DNA of 52,687 nt from Nostoc sp. NMS8 (GTDB lineage Bacteria > Cyanobacteriota > Cyanobacteriia > Cyanobacteriales > Nostocaceae), in contig NZ_JABXKK010000102.1 in NCBI RefSeq assembly GCF_017115045.1, forward strand, positions 1 through 52,687, in the 5' to 3' direction. Made by a program: the position numbers and the translations under genes. Shown piece by piece: positions 1-7,916 of this stretch. The notes under the pieces were generated by a model. It was not told the origin of the DNA, did not search any database, and was given only the letters and a program-made list of their open reading frames with translations. How positions within the stretch are numbered: the stretch's first letter is position 1; the number at the start of each line of letters is the position of its first letter.

Positions 1-2
1 TG

Positions 3-107
3 GGTATGGAAGTAATGCACGAGCGTAACGCTCACAACTTCCCTCTAGATTTGGCTGCTGGTGATGTTGCTCCTGTTGCTCTTACCGCTCCTGCTATCAA
101 CGGTTAA
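3..107 (+). CDS. psbA: Photosystem II D1 protein, C-terminal end only
   Basis: This is the last 34 codons of psbA, cut by the left edge of the window. The reading frame gives the D1 tail with MHERNAHNFPLDLA, the segment that ligates the oxygen-evolving Mn cluster through the mature C-terminal Ala. It is followed by a 16-residue extension ending in PAING, which in cyanobacteria is removed by the CtpA protease. D1 is the reaction-centre core subunit in the thylakoid membrane. Which psbA copy this is cannot be told from the fragment. Confidence 0.97.
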   Translation, partial: GMEVMHERNAHNFPLDLAAGDVAPVALTAPAING

Positions 108-130
108 TTCTGAAGCTTAGCTAAGTTGAA

Positions 131-160
131 AGACGCTCTCCCGAAAGGGGGGGCGTTTTT
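131..160 (+). terminator. Rho-independent terminator of psbA
   Basis: A 10-bp stem (133-142 with 147-156, including some G-T pairs) closed by a GAAA tetraloop is followed directly by a run of T. It lies 25 bp after the psbA stop, which fits strong termination of a highly expressed gene. Confidence 0.9.
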
Positions 161-335
161 GCGTTGGGTTAATTGCTACGTTAAGTCTGACACTGGACAC
201 TTTTTTGAAGTGCAAAATTAAACGGCTATAGTTGAGAACTTAGGCAATAATTATCAAAAAGTAAATTTTACGGGTAATAATTGCTAGCAGCGCAGATAAT
301 TGCCTCAAAGCTCAACTAATAAGGAGAAGCCAAGA

Positions 336-845
336 ATGATTTTACACCGTGGGCGTAGGGTAGTAGCCGCTTTCTTGCTGTCGGTAATGATACTGACAAC
401 GGCCTGTACTCCAAAGACACCTGGACGTTTTGACCAGGTGCAAAAAGAAAGCACTCAACAAAAAAAGGGTCTTGCAGTTGCTAAGAATGCAACTCAGGGT
501 AGCGAATTTAATAAATTTTTCCCTGATGCAGGTGGTGGCTACCAGCGCGTCTATACCCAAGAGAAAAAAGGTTTTTCGGAAGCGAAGTTGAAAAAAGGCG
601 GTAAAGAACTAGCGTTACTGTCTATTTCTGATACCACCAGCACACCTAATGCCGCAGCAAAGTTCTCAAAGAGTACCAAAAAAATTGGTGGGTATCCGGC
701 AATAGAAGTTGGTAAAACGCAAACTGCAATTTTGGTAGGTAAGTACCAAGTAAAAGCACTTTCTCGTGATTCGTCATTTAAAGCTAGCGATCGCGCAGAT
801 TGGTTAGAGAAGTTTAATCTTAATGCTCTGGCTAACCTGAAATGA
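336..845 (+). CDS. Small putative lipoprotein, unknown function
   Basis: The 169-residue product begins with a basic stretch and a hydrophobic segment ending in ILTTAC (Cys24). This resembles a lipoprotein signal peptide, although the -3 position is Thr rather than Leu. The rest is Lys- and Ser-rich with no domain I recognise. I chose ATG 336 because AAGGAG lies 10 bp upstream; an in-frame TTG at 300 has no such support. The gene follows the psbA terminator and precedes another unknown gene by 49 bp on the same strand, so the two may be cotranscribed. Membrane anchoring is inferred from the signal only. Confidence 0.7.
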   Translation: MILHRGRRVVAAFLLSVMILTTACTPKTPGRFDQVQKESTQQKKGLAVAKNATQGSEFNKFFPDAGGGYQRVYTQEKKGFSEAKLKKGGKELALLSISDTTSTPNAAAKFSKSTKKIGGYPAIEVGKTQTAILVGKYQVKALSRDSSFKASDRADWLEKFNLNALANLK

Positions 846-894
846 GCCAAATTACTGACATTAAAGATAATAAACCCTAAATAAGGAGATTTTT

Positions 895-1782
895 GTGAGT
901 AAATCGATTGTTGATTTGGTTGATCAATTACCAACCGGCGGCTTGACTGTTTCTCTGTTAAAGTCCCTAGATTTTGTTGCACCTGGTGAGTGGCAAAATA
1001 CCGTCGGCTTTGTCAACACTATTAAGACTGTCACTGGCGAAGACGACGAAGATTTAATTCAACAAATTGGCGAAAGAGCGATTTATCTATTCAACGACAA
1101 ATCTCAAGGATACCAAACAGCTTTGTGGTTATATCAAACCGTTGATGCTACAGATAGAGCGCTTGGTGCAGCAGCTTTAGCTAACAAAGTCGGCGAGAAA
1201 ATTCCTCTGTTGGGTTTTTTAAACTCTGTCACTCCCAAACCCGATAAAGCTCAAACCATCGATCTGACATTAAAATTAGTGGCTGAGTTGGTAGCCTTCT
1301 GTCAAATTAACGGCATTCCTGGAGACAGTATTGGAGATTTTGTCGCCTCTTTAGGTGAGTATAGTGGTGAGTCACTGATCCGCATGGTGGCATTAGTTTG
1401 CGTTGATGGTTTGATACCTCTGGGCCCCGACTTCATCAGCAAAGCGATATCGGGGCTTAATCAAACAAATCCACAGGAGTTAGAAAAAAACTCGACTTTC
1501 CAAAACATCAAAGATGTGATTCCAGGGAATAATTCTGCTGGAAAACTCAACTTTATCGGCGAAAGCTTTGACTCAGTTAAAGGTTGGATGAGTGGGCTAG
1601 TTAGCGCCAATAATTTAACACCACAAAAGGTTGTCCACAATTTGCAAAGTTTTGCCGATATTGCTGATGACAAGTTAGATTATCTCGCGGCGTTCCTGGA
1701 TGTATCAACAAATTATTATGAACACACTGGTACGCAAACTTTAGCGCATCGCTTAATAGAACGGGCGGTAGCTGAGATTTAG
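895..1782 (+). CDS. Hypothetical protein (295 aa)
   Basis: The gene starts with GTG preceded by AAGGAG at good spacing. The product looks soluble and mostly helical, with no signal peptide and no clear transmembrane segment. Alternating short hydrophobic helices (for example around LVAELVAFCQI and LIRMVALVCVDGLIPL) suggest an all-alpha fold or a membrane-associating helical protein. I do not recognise the family. It sits 49 bp downstream of the lipoprotein gene and could form a two-gene unit with it. Confidence 0.65.
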   Translation: MSKSIVDLVDQLPTGGLTVSLLKSLDFVAPGEWQNTVGFVNTIKTVTGEDDEDLIQQIGERAIYLFNDKSQGYQTALWLYQTVDATDRALGAAALANKVGEKIPLLGFLNSVTPKPDKAQTIDLTLKLVAELVAFCQINGIPGDSIGDFVASLGEYSGESLIRMVALVCVDGLIPLGPDFISKAISGLNQTNPQELEKNSTFQNIKDVIPGNNSAGKLNFIGESFDSVKGWMSGLVSANNLTPQKVVHNLQSFADIADDKLDYLAAFLDVSTNYYEHTGTQTLAHRLIERAVAEI

Positions 1783-1786
1783 GTTG

Positions 1787-1835
1787 ATGGGGACTGGGGA
1801 CTGGGGAAGAAGGAAATTTTACCCAATACCCAATC
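1787..1835. repeat. GGGGACT-type spacer repeat
   Basis: The spacer between two convergent genes holds repeated GGGGACT units followed by CCCAATAC/CCCAATCC units on the same strand. The two halves are partly complementary and could fold. The same repeat class recurs near 29.15 kb, 36.86 kb and 38.6 kb. Confidence 0.7.
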
Positions 1836-1839
1836 CCTA

Positions 1840-2562
1840 TTAAGGTAAACGCAAATCTGCGGCGATCGCATATAAGTAAGGTTGAAAAATAGCCAAGTTT
1901 TCCAGTTTCTCAAATTTACCTGTTTGCGTATCTGTGTCAAATGCAGTAGTAATTACGTAAAGTTTAGTCCCATCAAAGGCAACATGACCGATATGTTGCT
2001 CTTGTACTCCGCCTTGTTGCTTAAGTCCAGTGAACCCATAGCGGATTCCCTGAAGCTTGCCAATAGGTACTGGTTGGGGTGGATAGGTTGAGAAGGTAAT
2101 CTCTTTTCCATATTTACCCTGACGATCTTTTGCAAAGGCGGCGTAGTGATCTGCAACCCAAGCTTGGAGTGCTGCTAATACCTGAGTTTGGTATTTGGAA
2201 CTTTGGTAGTCAACTTGAGAACCAGTTGGAATACCAGCTGCTACAAGTTTCTTTCGGAAATCCTCATTGTTGGCTAGTGGGTAAACGTTAATCTCAACTG
2301 TACCCAAACGTTTCCCGCCAGAGGAGATACACAGCAAGGGTGCATTTCCCTCACAAGGAGCAACTTGCCAGTTAGTTGGAGCAGCAGCATTTACTAAGAT
2401 TTTCTGCCAGATATTTCCCTCATTAGGGTTGGGAAGTTTTGCAACAGCAGGAGGTTTTACCGCTTTGGGTGGGGGAGAAAATTGGGGGAGAACAAATTTT
2501 GCTCCCAGAGATATTGACACCAGCAAAATAGAACCTAGTAATAAATGATAAAGTCGTAACAT
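1840..2562 (-). CDS. Membrane-anchored hypothetical protein (240 aa)
   Basis: Residues 5-25 form one hydrophobic N-terminal segment (LLLGSILLVSISLGAKFVL), either a signal anchor or an uncleaved signal. A proline-rich linker follows, then a globular domain of about 190 residues that should face the periplasm or lumen. Two Cys residues (in APCEGNAPLLC) could form a disulfide. I do not recognise the family. The gene converges on the preceding hypothetical gene across a repeat-containing spacer. Confidence 0.65.
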   Translation of the reverse strand: MLRLYHLLLGSILLVSISLGAKFVLPQFSPPPKAVKPPAVAKLPNPNEGNIWQKILVNAAAPTNWQVAPCEGNAPLLCISSGGKRLGTVEINVYPLANNEDFRKKLVAAGIPTGSQVDYQSSKYQTQVLAALQAWVADHYAAFAKDRQGKYGKEITFSTYPPQPVPIGKLQGIRYGFTGLKQQGGVQEQHIGHVAFDGTKLYVITTAFDTDTQTGKFEKLENLAIFQPYLYAIAADLRLP

Positions 2563-2738
2563 TTTTTTGAAAATCCAGAGCCAAAGATTGCAGACTAACG
2601 ATATCTACAATACTTCATGGGTATAGAGGAAGAATACATTTATATTGCTGCAAGTTTCGCGCGAAGTTGAAATCTGTTGTAAAGGAGAGGGAAGCTAGAG
2701 ACAGGATGAAGTTTTGCATCTTATTTAATTCACGTTCA

Positions 2739-2867
2739 TTAGGGACTGACAAATCAAAAAATATTCAATTAGCTCTTGTGGGGTGGGCGACACGAGAGCC
2801 ATATAAACTGGGCGGGCAGACGCTCACCCTACAATATTGGACAATTTATTTCTTGGAGTTCCCTTAG
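2739..2867 (+). mobile_element. MITE-like foldback element, copy A
   Basis: About 129 bp closely matching the reverse complement of 38728-38863. Both ends carry imperfect terminal inverted repeats of the form CTAGGGA..., and the centre has two opposed GTGGGGTGGGC / GCCCACCCC-type arms. There is no coding capacity for a transposase. The right half alone recurs at 44567-44622. These features suggest a non-autonomous miniature element, but a REP-type repeat is also possible. Confidence 0.75.
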
Positions 2868-2895
2868 TAGCGCTGAAAGCAAATACAGCGCTACT
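2866..2895. repeat. Perfect 10-bp inverted repeat
   Basis: The arms AGTAGCGCTG and CAGCGCTACT are separated by 10 bp and lie at the right end of foldback element A. No T-run follows, so it is not a typical terminator. Confidence 0.6.
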
Positions 2896-3122
2896 ATGAA
2901 CAGTGTTGTTTATCGATATATGCCTAATTACTTGCTTGTACTTTGCCGGAAGTATGGCAATGATGAAGAGATGCTGGTTAAATTTCAAATCGAAGGGCAA
3001 ACTTGCTTGGACTTTTTAATTGAAGCGAGAACGTAGTGTACTTCGTAGTTCTGGTGACTATACCATGACTAACTGTTTTAAAAGCAAACAAAATTAAAAA
3101 ATATTCATCTTCAAATATTCCA

Positions 3123-3980
3123 TTAGCTCTGGTCAAACTGCGCTAAAATCTTTTCTGCTTCCTGACATAGCAATTCGTGATATTCACCATTACTAGCCAG
3201 TAAGCCTCCCCATTGATTAATATCACCAGTGTTGTACTGCAACGGAGTACCATCGAAGTGAGTAAATTTACCACCAGCTTCCGTTAAAATTAATTCTGGG
3301 GCTGCTATATCCCAATCTTTGGGCGCAGACTTACCGGAAAGAGAAATATAGATATCTGCATCTTGCTCGACAATGGTGGCGATTTTACAGCCTACACTAC
3401 CCACAGATTTATGATTTTGAGAGGGTAAGTTTTGTAATAAGTGATCTAAGCGTTGGTTGCGGTGCGAGCGACTAACAACTAAGGTTAAATCTTCAACTCG
3501 TTTGCCTGACGACACTCGTAAAGGAACACATCCATCACGGGTTTCTACAAATGTACCTCTGCCTTTAGTAGCGTAATATAACTTTTGAGTCTCTGGTACT
3601 GCCACTACTGCTAATACTGGGCGTGTTTCCTTGACTAAAGCAATGTGAACTGCATAATCCCCGGTTTTTTCGATAAAGTCTCGTGTACCATCCAAAGGGT
3701 CAATGATCCATACCCAAGGAGAAAAACGTGTATCAATAGTTGATGATTGATAAGTTTCTTCACTGATATAAGCAAAATCTTCGTTACCTAAAGTTGCTTG
3801 TAGACTCTCCAAAATGTATTGACTTACGGCGACATCGGCAACGGTGACAGGCTCATTCTGCTTGTATTGTACTTCTAGGTTCGGGTCTTTTGCAGTGCCG
3901 TGATAATACGATCGCAGTATTTCTGCTGCACCCCAACCTACCTCACGAGCGATCGCTAATATTTCTTCTAAATCTTTCAT
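3123..3980 (-). CDS. cysQ: 3'(2'),5'-bisphosphate nucleotidase, CysQ/inositol monophosphatase family
   Basis: The 285-residue protein has the metal-binding signatures of the Mg-dependent, Li-sensitive phosphatases: Glu74-Glu75 in ISEETY, DPLDGT at 94-99 and WDIAAPE at 223-229. CysQ hydrolyses 3'-phosphoadenosine 5'-phosphate to AMP, clearing a by-product of sulfate assimilation and sulfotransfer; some relatives act on inositol phosphates or fructose-1,6-bisphosphate. The long insert and the TGDYAVHIALV segment resemble the CysQ branch more than SuhB. Its ATG overlaps the stop codon of the upstream PfkB kinase gene by one base (TAATG), so the two are translationally coupled. Confidence 0.85.
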   Translation of the reverse strand: MKDLEEILAIAREVGWGAAEILRSYYHGTAKDPNLEVQYKQNEPVTVADVAVSQYILESLQATLGNEDFAYISEETYQSSTIDTRFSPWVWIIDPLDGTRDFIEKTGDYAVHIALVKETRPVLAVVAVPETQKLYYATKGRGTFVETRDGCVPLRVSSGKRVEDLTLVVSRSHRNQRLDHLLQNLPSQNHKSVGSVGCKIATIVEQDADIYISLSGKSAPKDWDIAAPELILTEAGGKFTHFDGTPLQYNTGDINQWGGLLASNGEYHELLCQEAEKILAQFDQS

Positions 3981-4873
3981 TAATTTGAATCCATCCAGTG
4001 CCGTGTACCAAAAAATTTACAAGAATCAGCAGCAATATTAGCTGCTAGTCCTAATGCATTAATAAAACTTTCCCTTAAAATGTAATGACAGAAAGCACCG
4101 TGGAAAATATCTCCAGCCCCTAAGGTATCAACCGCTTGAATCTGCGGCACATCTACGATACCAGTTTTAGTGCAACTCAAGTATTCAATTGGGTTTTGTC
4201 CGTGGGTAATGGCGATGTGAGGAATGTCAAATCCACTGAGATAAGCAAAAACATCTTCTCTAGTCTGGCAGTTGGGGGGATAAAAATTAGCTGAACAGAT
4301 GGCATAATCCACAAATGGCAGAATTTGCTCAAATCCAGGCTTCCAACTACCAGCATCAATTACTATTGGAATATTCTTGACTTTAGCCATTTGGACTAGA
4401 GCATAACTAACCGCTATCTGATGCCCATCAATCAGTAATATATTGACATTTTGCAAAATATCTGCTGGTATAGATGCGCTGGTAACTTGAGTTTTGACAG
4501 CATTGATGGAAATCACAGATCGTTCACCTGTGGCTTGGGTGACAATAATTGAAGATACAGGCAGGGCTAAATCAGTGGTAGGCTCAAGGTCTGCGATCGC
4601 AACTTTATAATTTGCCAAATCACCTCGAATTAGCTGCGTCATCGGGTGAGAACCCACTACACCCAAAACTGTAGCTTGATTACCTAAATGGCTGAAAGTC
4701 ACAGCCGCGTTGGTAGCTGGCCCTCCTGCCGCTACAGTATAGTCAGTAGCAACAATCTTCTGGTTACTCTTAGGGGCAGACTCAGCAAGGTAAATCAAAT
4801 CCAGGGTTACTAAACCCACAAATAACCCACGATCCGATTTTGGATTTTGAATTTTGGATTTTGGATTATCCAT
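3980..4873 (-). CDS. PfkB-family carbohydrate kinase
   Basis: This 297-residue ribokinase-like enzyme has the substrate-binding GGPATN motif at 50-55 and the catalytic signature DTLGAGD at 249-255, whose Asp is the general base. It should phosphorylate a sugar or nucleoside with ATP in the cytosol; the substrate cannot be read from sequence. It is coupled to cysQ by a one-base overlap. Oddly, the first 14 codons are made of the CCAAAAT-type spacer repeat (encoding NPKSKIQNPKS). The first conserved strand starts only at GLFVGLVTLD, so the repeat either supplies a dispensable N-terminal tail or the true start is a later GTG/TTG codon. Confidence 0.85.
   Translation of the reverse strand: MDNPKSKIQNPKSDRGLFVGLVTLDLIYLAESAPKSNQKIVATDYTVAAGGPATNAAVTFSHLGNQATVLGVVGSHPMTQLIRGDLANYKVAIADLEPTTDLALPVSSIIVTQATGERSVISINAVKTQVTSASIPADILQNVNILLIDGHQIAVSYALVQMAKVKNIPIVIDAGSWKPGFEQILPFVDYAICSANFYPPNCQTREDVFAYLSGFDIPHIAITHGQNPIEYLSCTKTGIVDVPQIQAVDTLGAGDIFHGAFCHYILRESFINALGLAANIAADSCKFFGTRHWMDSN
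4836..4867 (-). repeat. CCAAAAT heptanucleotide repeat inside a coding start
   Basis: On the minus strand, consecutive CCAAAAT-like units begin just after the ATG of the PfkB gene. The same unit occurs as pure spacer DNA just before yajQ (36936-36960). Confidence 0.8.
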
Positions 4874-4910
4874 TTCTCATATATGTTCTTAATTATTTTT
4901 AACTCTTGTA

Positions 4911-4973
4911 CAGACGCGATAAATCGCGTCTCTCCTGTCTCTCCGGCACAGACGCGATGAATCGCATCTCTAC
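4911..4973. repeat. Two palindromic GACGCGAT(A/G)AATCGC repeats
   Basis: Two copies (4911-4934 and 4949-4973) of a self-complementary sequence based on AGACGCGAT-NAATCGCGTCT lie in the divergent spacer between the kinase and rsmI. Related single copies are at 16706-16726 and 33261-33285. This is a dispersed hairpin-forming repeat of the type common in Nostocales. Confidence 0.75.
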
Positions 4974-4992
4974 AAACTCCTAACTCTTGCTC

Positions 4993-5853
4993 ATGCAAAC
5001 CGATCCAAAACCAGGAACACTTTACGTTGTCGGCACACCAATTGGCAACCTGGAAGATATAACCTTTCGGGCGGTGCGAATTTTACAGACTGTGGATATC
5101 ATTGCGGCGGAAGACACCCGTCACACAGGGAAATTGCTACAGCATTTTCAAGTTAAGACACCCCAGGTAAGTTACCACGAACACAATCGTACTAGCCGCA
5201 TCCCAGAATTATTAGAGCATTTAGTTAATCATAAAGCGATCGCTCTGGTGAGCGATGCTGGGATGCCAGGTATTTCCGATCCTGGATATGAACTGGTGAA
5301 AGCCTGTATTGAGGCGGGAATTCCAGTAGTTCCCATTCCTGGCGCTAGTGCAGCAATTACCGCTTTGAGTGCAGCCGGATTACCAACGGATCGGTTTGCC
5401 TTTGAAGGCTTCCTCCCGTCTAAAAGTCAACAGAGACAGGAACATTTAGAATCTCTGCAAACAGAATCTCGCACACTAATTTTCTACGAATCGCCCCACC
5501 GCTTGCGAGATACTTTAAAAGACTTAGCAGAGGTTTGGGGAAGCGATCGCCAAATTGTGCTAGGACGGGAGTTAACTAAATTGTATGAAGAATTTTGGCG
5601 GGGGACAATTGCTGAGGCGATCGCTCACTACACCCAACGGGAACCCCAAGGTGAATATACATTAGTAGTAGCAGGAATTCCACTCAGTCAGCCCCTACTG
5701 ACAGAAGAGGAGTTGATAGCCGAATTGAAACAGTTAATTAGTCAGGGAATATCGCGATCGCAAGCTAGTCGTCAGCTAGCAAAAGCTACTTTTCTTCCCC
5801 GTCGTCAACTCTATCAACTAGCTCTTTCTATAGTTTTTAGTCCTGAATCTTGA
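4993..5853 (+). CDS. rsmI: 16S rRNA (cytidine(1402)-2'-O)-methyltransferase
   Basis: The 286-residue protein has the RsmI hallmarks in order: GTPIGNLEDIT near the N-terminus, AEDTRHT, SDAGMPGISDPG, VPIPGASA and FYESPHR. RsmI uses S-adenosylmethionine to 2'-O-methylate C1402 in the decoding centre of 16S rRNA. Length and C-terminal helical tail fit the family. I placed the start at ATG 4993; the TTG six bases upstream would add only two residues. It is transcribed alone, divergent from the PfkB/cysQ pair. Confidence 0.95.
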   Translation: MQTDPKPGTLYVVGTPIGNLEDITFRAVRILQTVDIIAAEDTRHTGKLLQHFQVKTPQVSYHEHNRTSRIPELLEHLVNHKAIALVSDAGMPGISDPGYELVKACIEAGIPVVPIPGASAAITALSAAGLPTDRFAFEGFLPSKSQQRQEHLESLQTESRTLIFYESPHRLRDTLKDLAEVWGSDRQIVLGRELTKLYEEFWRGTIAEAIAHYTQREPQGEYTLVVAGIPLSQPLLTEEELIAELKQLISQGISRSQASRQLAKATFLPRRQLYQLALSIVFSPES

Positions 5854-5856
5854 AGA

Positions 5857-5884
5857 AGAATTCTGACTCCTGAATTCTGTTTTG
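5857..5884. terminator. Weak hairpin between convergent rsmI and PhnD-like gene
   Basis: AGAATTC (5857-5863) and GAATTCT (5872-5878) form a 7-bp stem, followed by a T-rich tract read in the plus direction. It is only a modest terminator candidate for rsmI. Confidence 0.4.
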
Positions 5885-5893
5885 TTAACTTCC

Positions 5894-6754
5894 TCAAAAT
5901 AAACGCACAGGTTTTATTTGCAGCTTAGAACTAATCGAGCTTACCCGATCAACAACAGAAATCATGTATTTGTAATTTGGTACTTGTCCATTGGGTACAT
6001 ACCCCACTTCTTGAGCTAAACCTGAAGGCGAATCACTCATCACTTTGCGGATAAACTCTTGACGGTTAAGTTCTATATTAGGCCCAATCAAGACCACGCC
6101 TAATGGTACATAGTGCGGGTCTTTAAATAGTATGCGAAATTCAGTCGGGCCCAACTGCGAACCGTAGAGACTTAATTCCGCCTCCGAAACGGCACAGGCG
6201 ATCGCTTTTCCTTGAGCAACCAATTCCAGCGCGGCTTTTGGTGTGGGTGCAAATACTATGTCAGCTAGTGTTGTACCATAAAGATTGTAAAGAGGGAAAT
6301 AATATCCTGTTGCTGAACCTAACTGTCCTAAAGCTACTGTTTGATTTTGTAACTGTTTCAACTCAGTTATCGGATTGTCTTTGCGAACAACGAAGATGGA
6401 ACGCAAATTACTAATACCTATTAAAGGAAATAGGGGAACATATTGGTAGCGTGCGATCGCGATCGCAGCTAAACCCGGTGGAGCAAATACCAATGACCAA
6501 GCACGAGCCTCAAGGCGCTCAACCGCTCTATTTTCATTAAAAACAGGCTCTAGCTGAATATAGGCATTTGTCTTTTCACCTAAATAAGTATTGAATTTAG
6601 CATACTGGTTAATTATCTGTTCCCCTCCACCATAGTTAATCACACCAACAGTTAACGTACCTTCAAAGTCTTTGTCTTTTTTTGCTTGGCAGGCAGCAAA
6701 TGTCAAACCCAGCAGATTAAACAGAAATAAACGACGAGGAAATCGCAAAAACAT
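5894..6754 (-). CDS. PhnD-like periplasmic substrate-binding lipoprotein
   Basis: The 286-residue product resembles phosphate/phosphite/phosphonate ABC-type binding proteins: the TLTVGVINYGG start strand, the PIYxL-like domain layout, and a LGSATGYYFPLY loop matching the ligand-binding SxSG region. The N-terminus (PRRLFLFNLLGLTFAAC) combines an RRxFL twin-arginine-like motif with a lipobox-like FAAC, so it may be an exported lipoprotein. No ABC permease or ATPase gene is adjacent. Its neighbour is a divergent membrane sensor, so it could act as a ligand-sensing partner rather than an importer subunit. ATG 6754 was chosen over the adjoining GTG 6757. Confidence 0.75.
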   Translation of the reverse strand: MFLRFPRRLFLFNLLGLTFAACQAKKDKDFEGTLTVGVINYGGGEQIINQYAKFNTYLGEKTNAYIQLEPVFNENRAVERLEARAWSLVFAPPGLAAIAIARYQYVPLFPLIGISNLRSIFVVRKDNPITELKQLQNQTVALGQLGSATGYYFPLYNLYGTTLADIVFAPTPKAALELVAQGKAIACAVSEAELSLYGSQLGPTEFRILFKDPHYVPLGVVLIGPNIELNRQEFIRKVMSDSPSGLAQEVGYVPNGQVPNYKYMISVVDRVSSISSKLQIKPVRLF

Positions 6755-6963
6755 CACTAATTATGGTTAAGAAAAAGTAACTTGGCTTTCAGGACTAATT
6801 TAGATAACTTAGATAAGTTTGACTACTGCCTAAATAGTTTGCATTACAGTCAAAAATAAATATTTATTAATATTTATTTAGATATTGTTGAGATGCTTTC
6901 TAACAGGTTTAAATAAATAATTAAAATTAAACAAACTCAATTATCACCTTCATTGTTTAGATT

Positions 6964-7878
6964 ATGTTAAATAAAATTACGTTAAATAACTTAAAAATAG
7001 GTGCTAAATTTAACTTACTTTTAATATTAGTTTTCATCATCAGTATTTTGGGAAGTGGCATTGCCTTATCCAGTGTACTTCAAGGGAGAGCGCAAAATGA
7101 AGTAACTTCTCAAGCGCAGATTCTCATCCAAATGGTGAACGCAGTTAGAAACTATACACAAAATCGTATAGATCCCCTATTAGAACCTAGACTAGATACT
7201 AATCCAACGTTCATGCCTGAAGTAGTACCAACTTTTTCATCTAAAGAGGTTTTTGAGAATTTTCGTAAAAAGCCTGAATTTAAAAACTTTTTTCATAAAG
7301 ATGCAACACTTAATCCAACTAATTTAGCGGATAAAGCTGATAACTTTGAAACTCAACTTGTCGAACGTTTTCGCAACGAACCCAATACTCTAGAAATTAC
7401 AGGCTTTCGTAAATTGTCAGAAGGCGAAGTATTTTACATTGCACGACCACTAAAGATTACACAAGAGAAATGCTTGCGATGTCATTCTACACCAGATCAG
7501 GCTCCTAAGAGTCAGTTAGTAAATTATGGCTCAGAAAATGGTTTTGGCTGGCAACTCAATCAGATTGTTTCTGCCCAAATAATCTCTGTTCCTTCTCAAG
7601 AGATTTTTGCTAATGCCAAACGGACTTGGATATTGATTATGGGACTTTTAATTACGATCTTTGCGATCGTAGTTTTCTTAATTAACTTCTTAATCAAAAA
7701 ATATGTAATTCAGCGGATTAGAAGAATAGAGAAAATTGCCCAAAAAGTTAGTGTCGGTGATATGACCGCTGATTTTGAAGAAAGCTCTAATGATGAAATT
7801 GGCGGATTAGCAGAAGCATTTAATCGAATGAAAGCTAGCTTAAAAATAGCTATGGAAATGCTGAATAATCAAAGCTGA
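6964..7878 (+). CDS. c-heme DUF3365/Tll0287-like HAMP membrane protein
   Basis: The 304-residue protein has a transmembrane helix at about 17-38, an extracytoplasmic region of about 180 residues, a second transmembrane helix at about 218-241 and a HAMP linker at about 243-295. The outside domain contains C170-LR-C173-H174, a CxxCH covalent heme-attachment motif in the position expected for the Tll0287-like family. It therefore looks like a heme redox or gas sensor. The chain ends just after HAMP, with no kinase, cyclase or methyl-accepting domain, so any signal must pass to a partner protein. The upstream spacer (6755-6963) is very AT-rich and shared with the divergent PhnD-like gene. Confidence 0.8.
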   Translation: MLNKITLNNLKIGAKFNLLLILVFIISILGSGIALSSVLQGRAQNEVTSQAQILIQMVNAVRNYTQNRIDPLLEPRLDTNPTFMPEVVPTFSSKEVFENFRKKPEFKNFFHKDATLNPTNLADKADNFETQLVERFRNEPNTLEITGFRKLSEGEVFYIARPLKITQEKCLRCHSTPDQAPKSQLVNYGSENGFGWQLNQIVSAQIISVPSQEIFANAKRTWILIMGLLITIFAIVVFLINFLIKKYVIQRIRRIEKIAQKVSVGDMTADFEESSNDEIGGLAEAFNRMKASLKIAMEMLNNQS

Positions 7879-7916
7879 TACCATTTTGGATTATGAAAGA
7901 GTCATAATTTAAAAAA

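Larger units (their letters stand above)
2563..3122. other. 560-bp spacer with a foldback repeat
   Basis: No convincing gene is present. The spacer contains a MITE-like element (2739-2867), an adjoining 10-bp inverted repeat (2866-2895) and a 46-codon open frame (2896-3036). That frame has no clear ribosome binding site and no recognisable family. The remainder is AT-rich without obvious signals. Confidence 0.6.

Noticed and set aside
2667..3036. Two overlapping open frames in the spacer upstream of cysQ
   Set aside because: Both run across the foldback element, and their codons reflect the repeat. Only the last 46 codons lie outside it, and they have no family resemblance.
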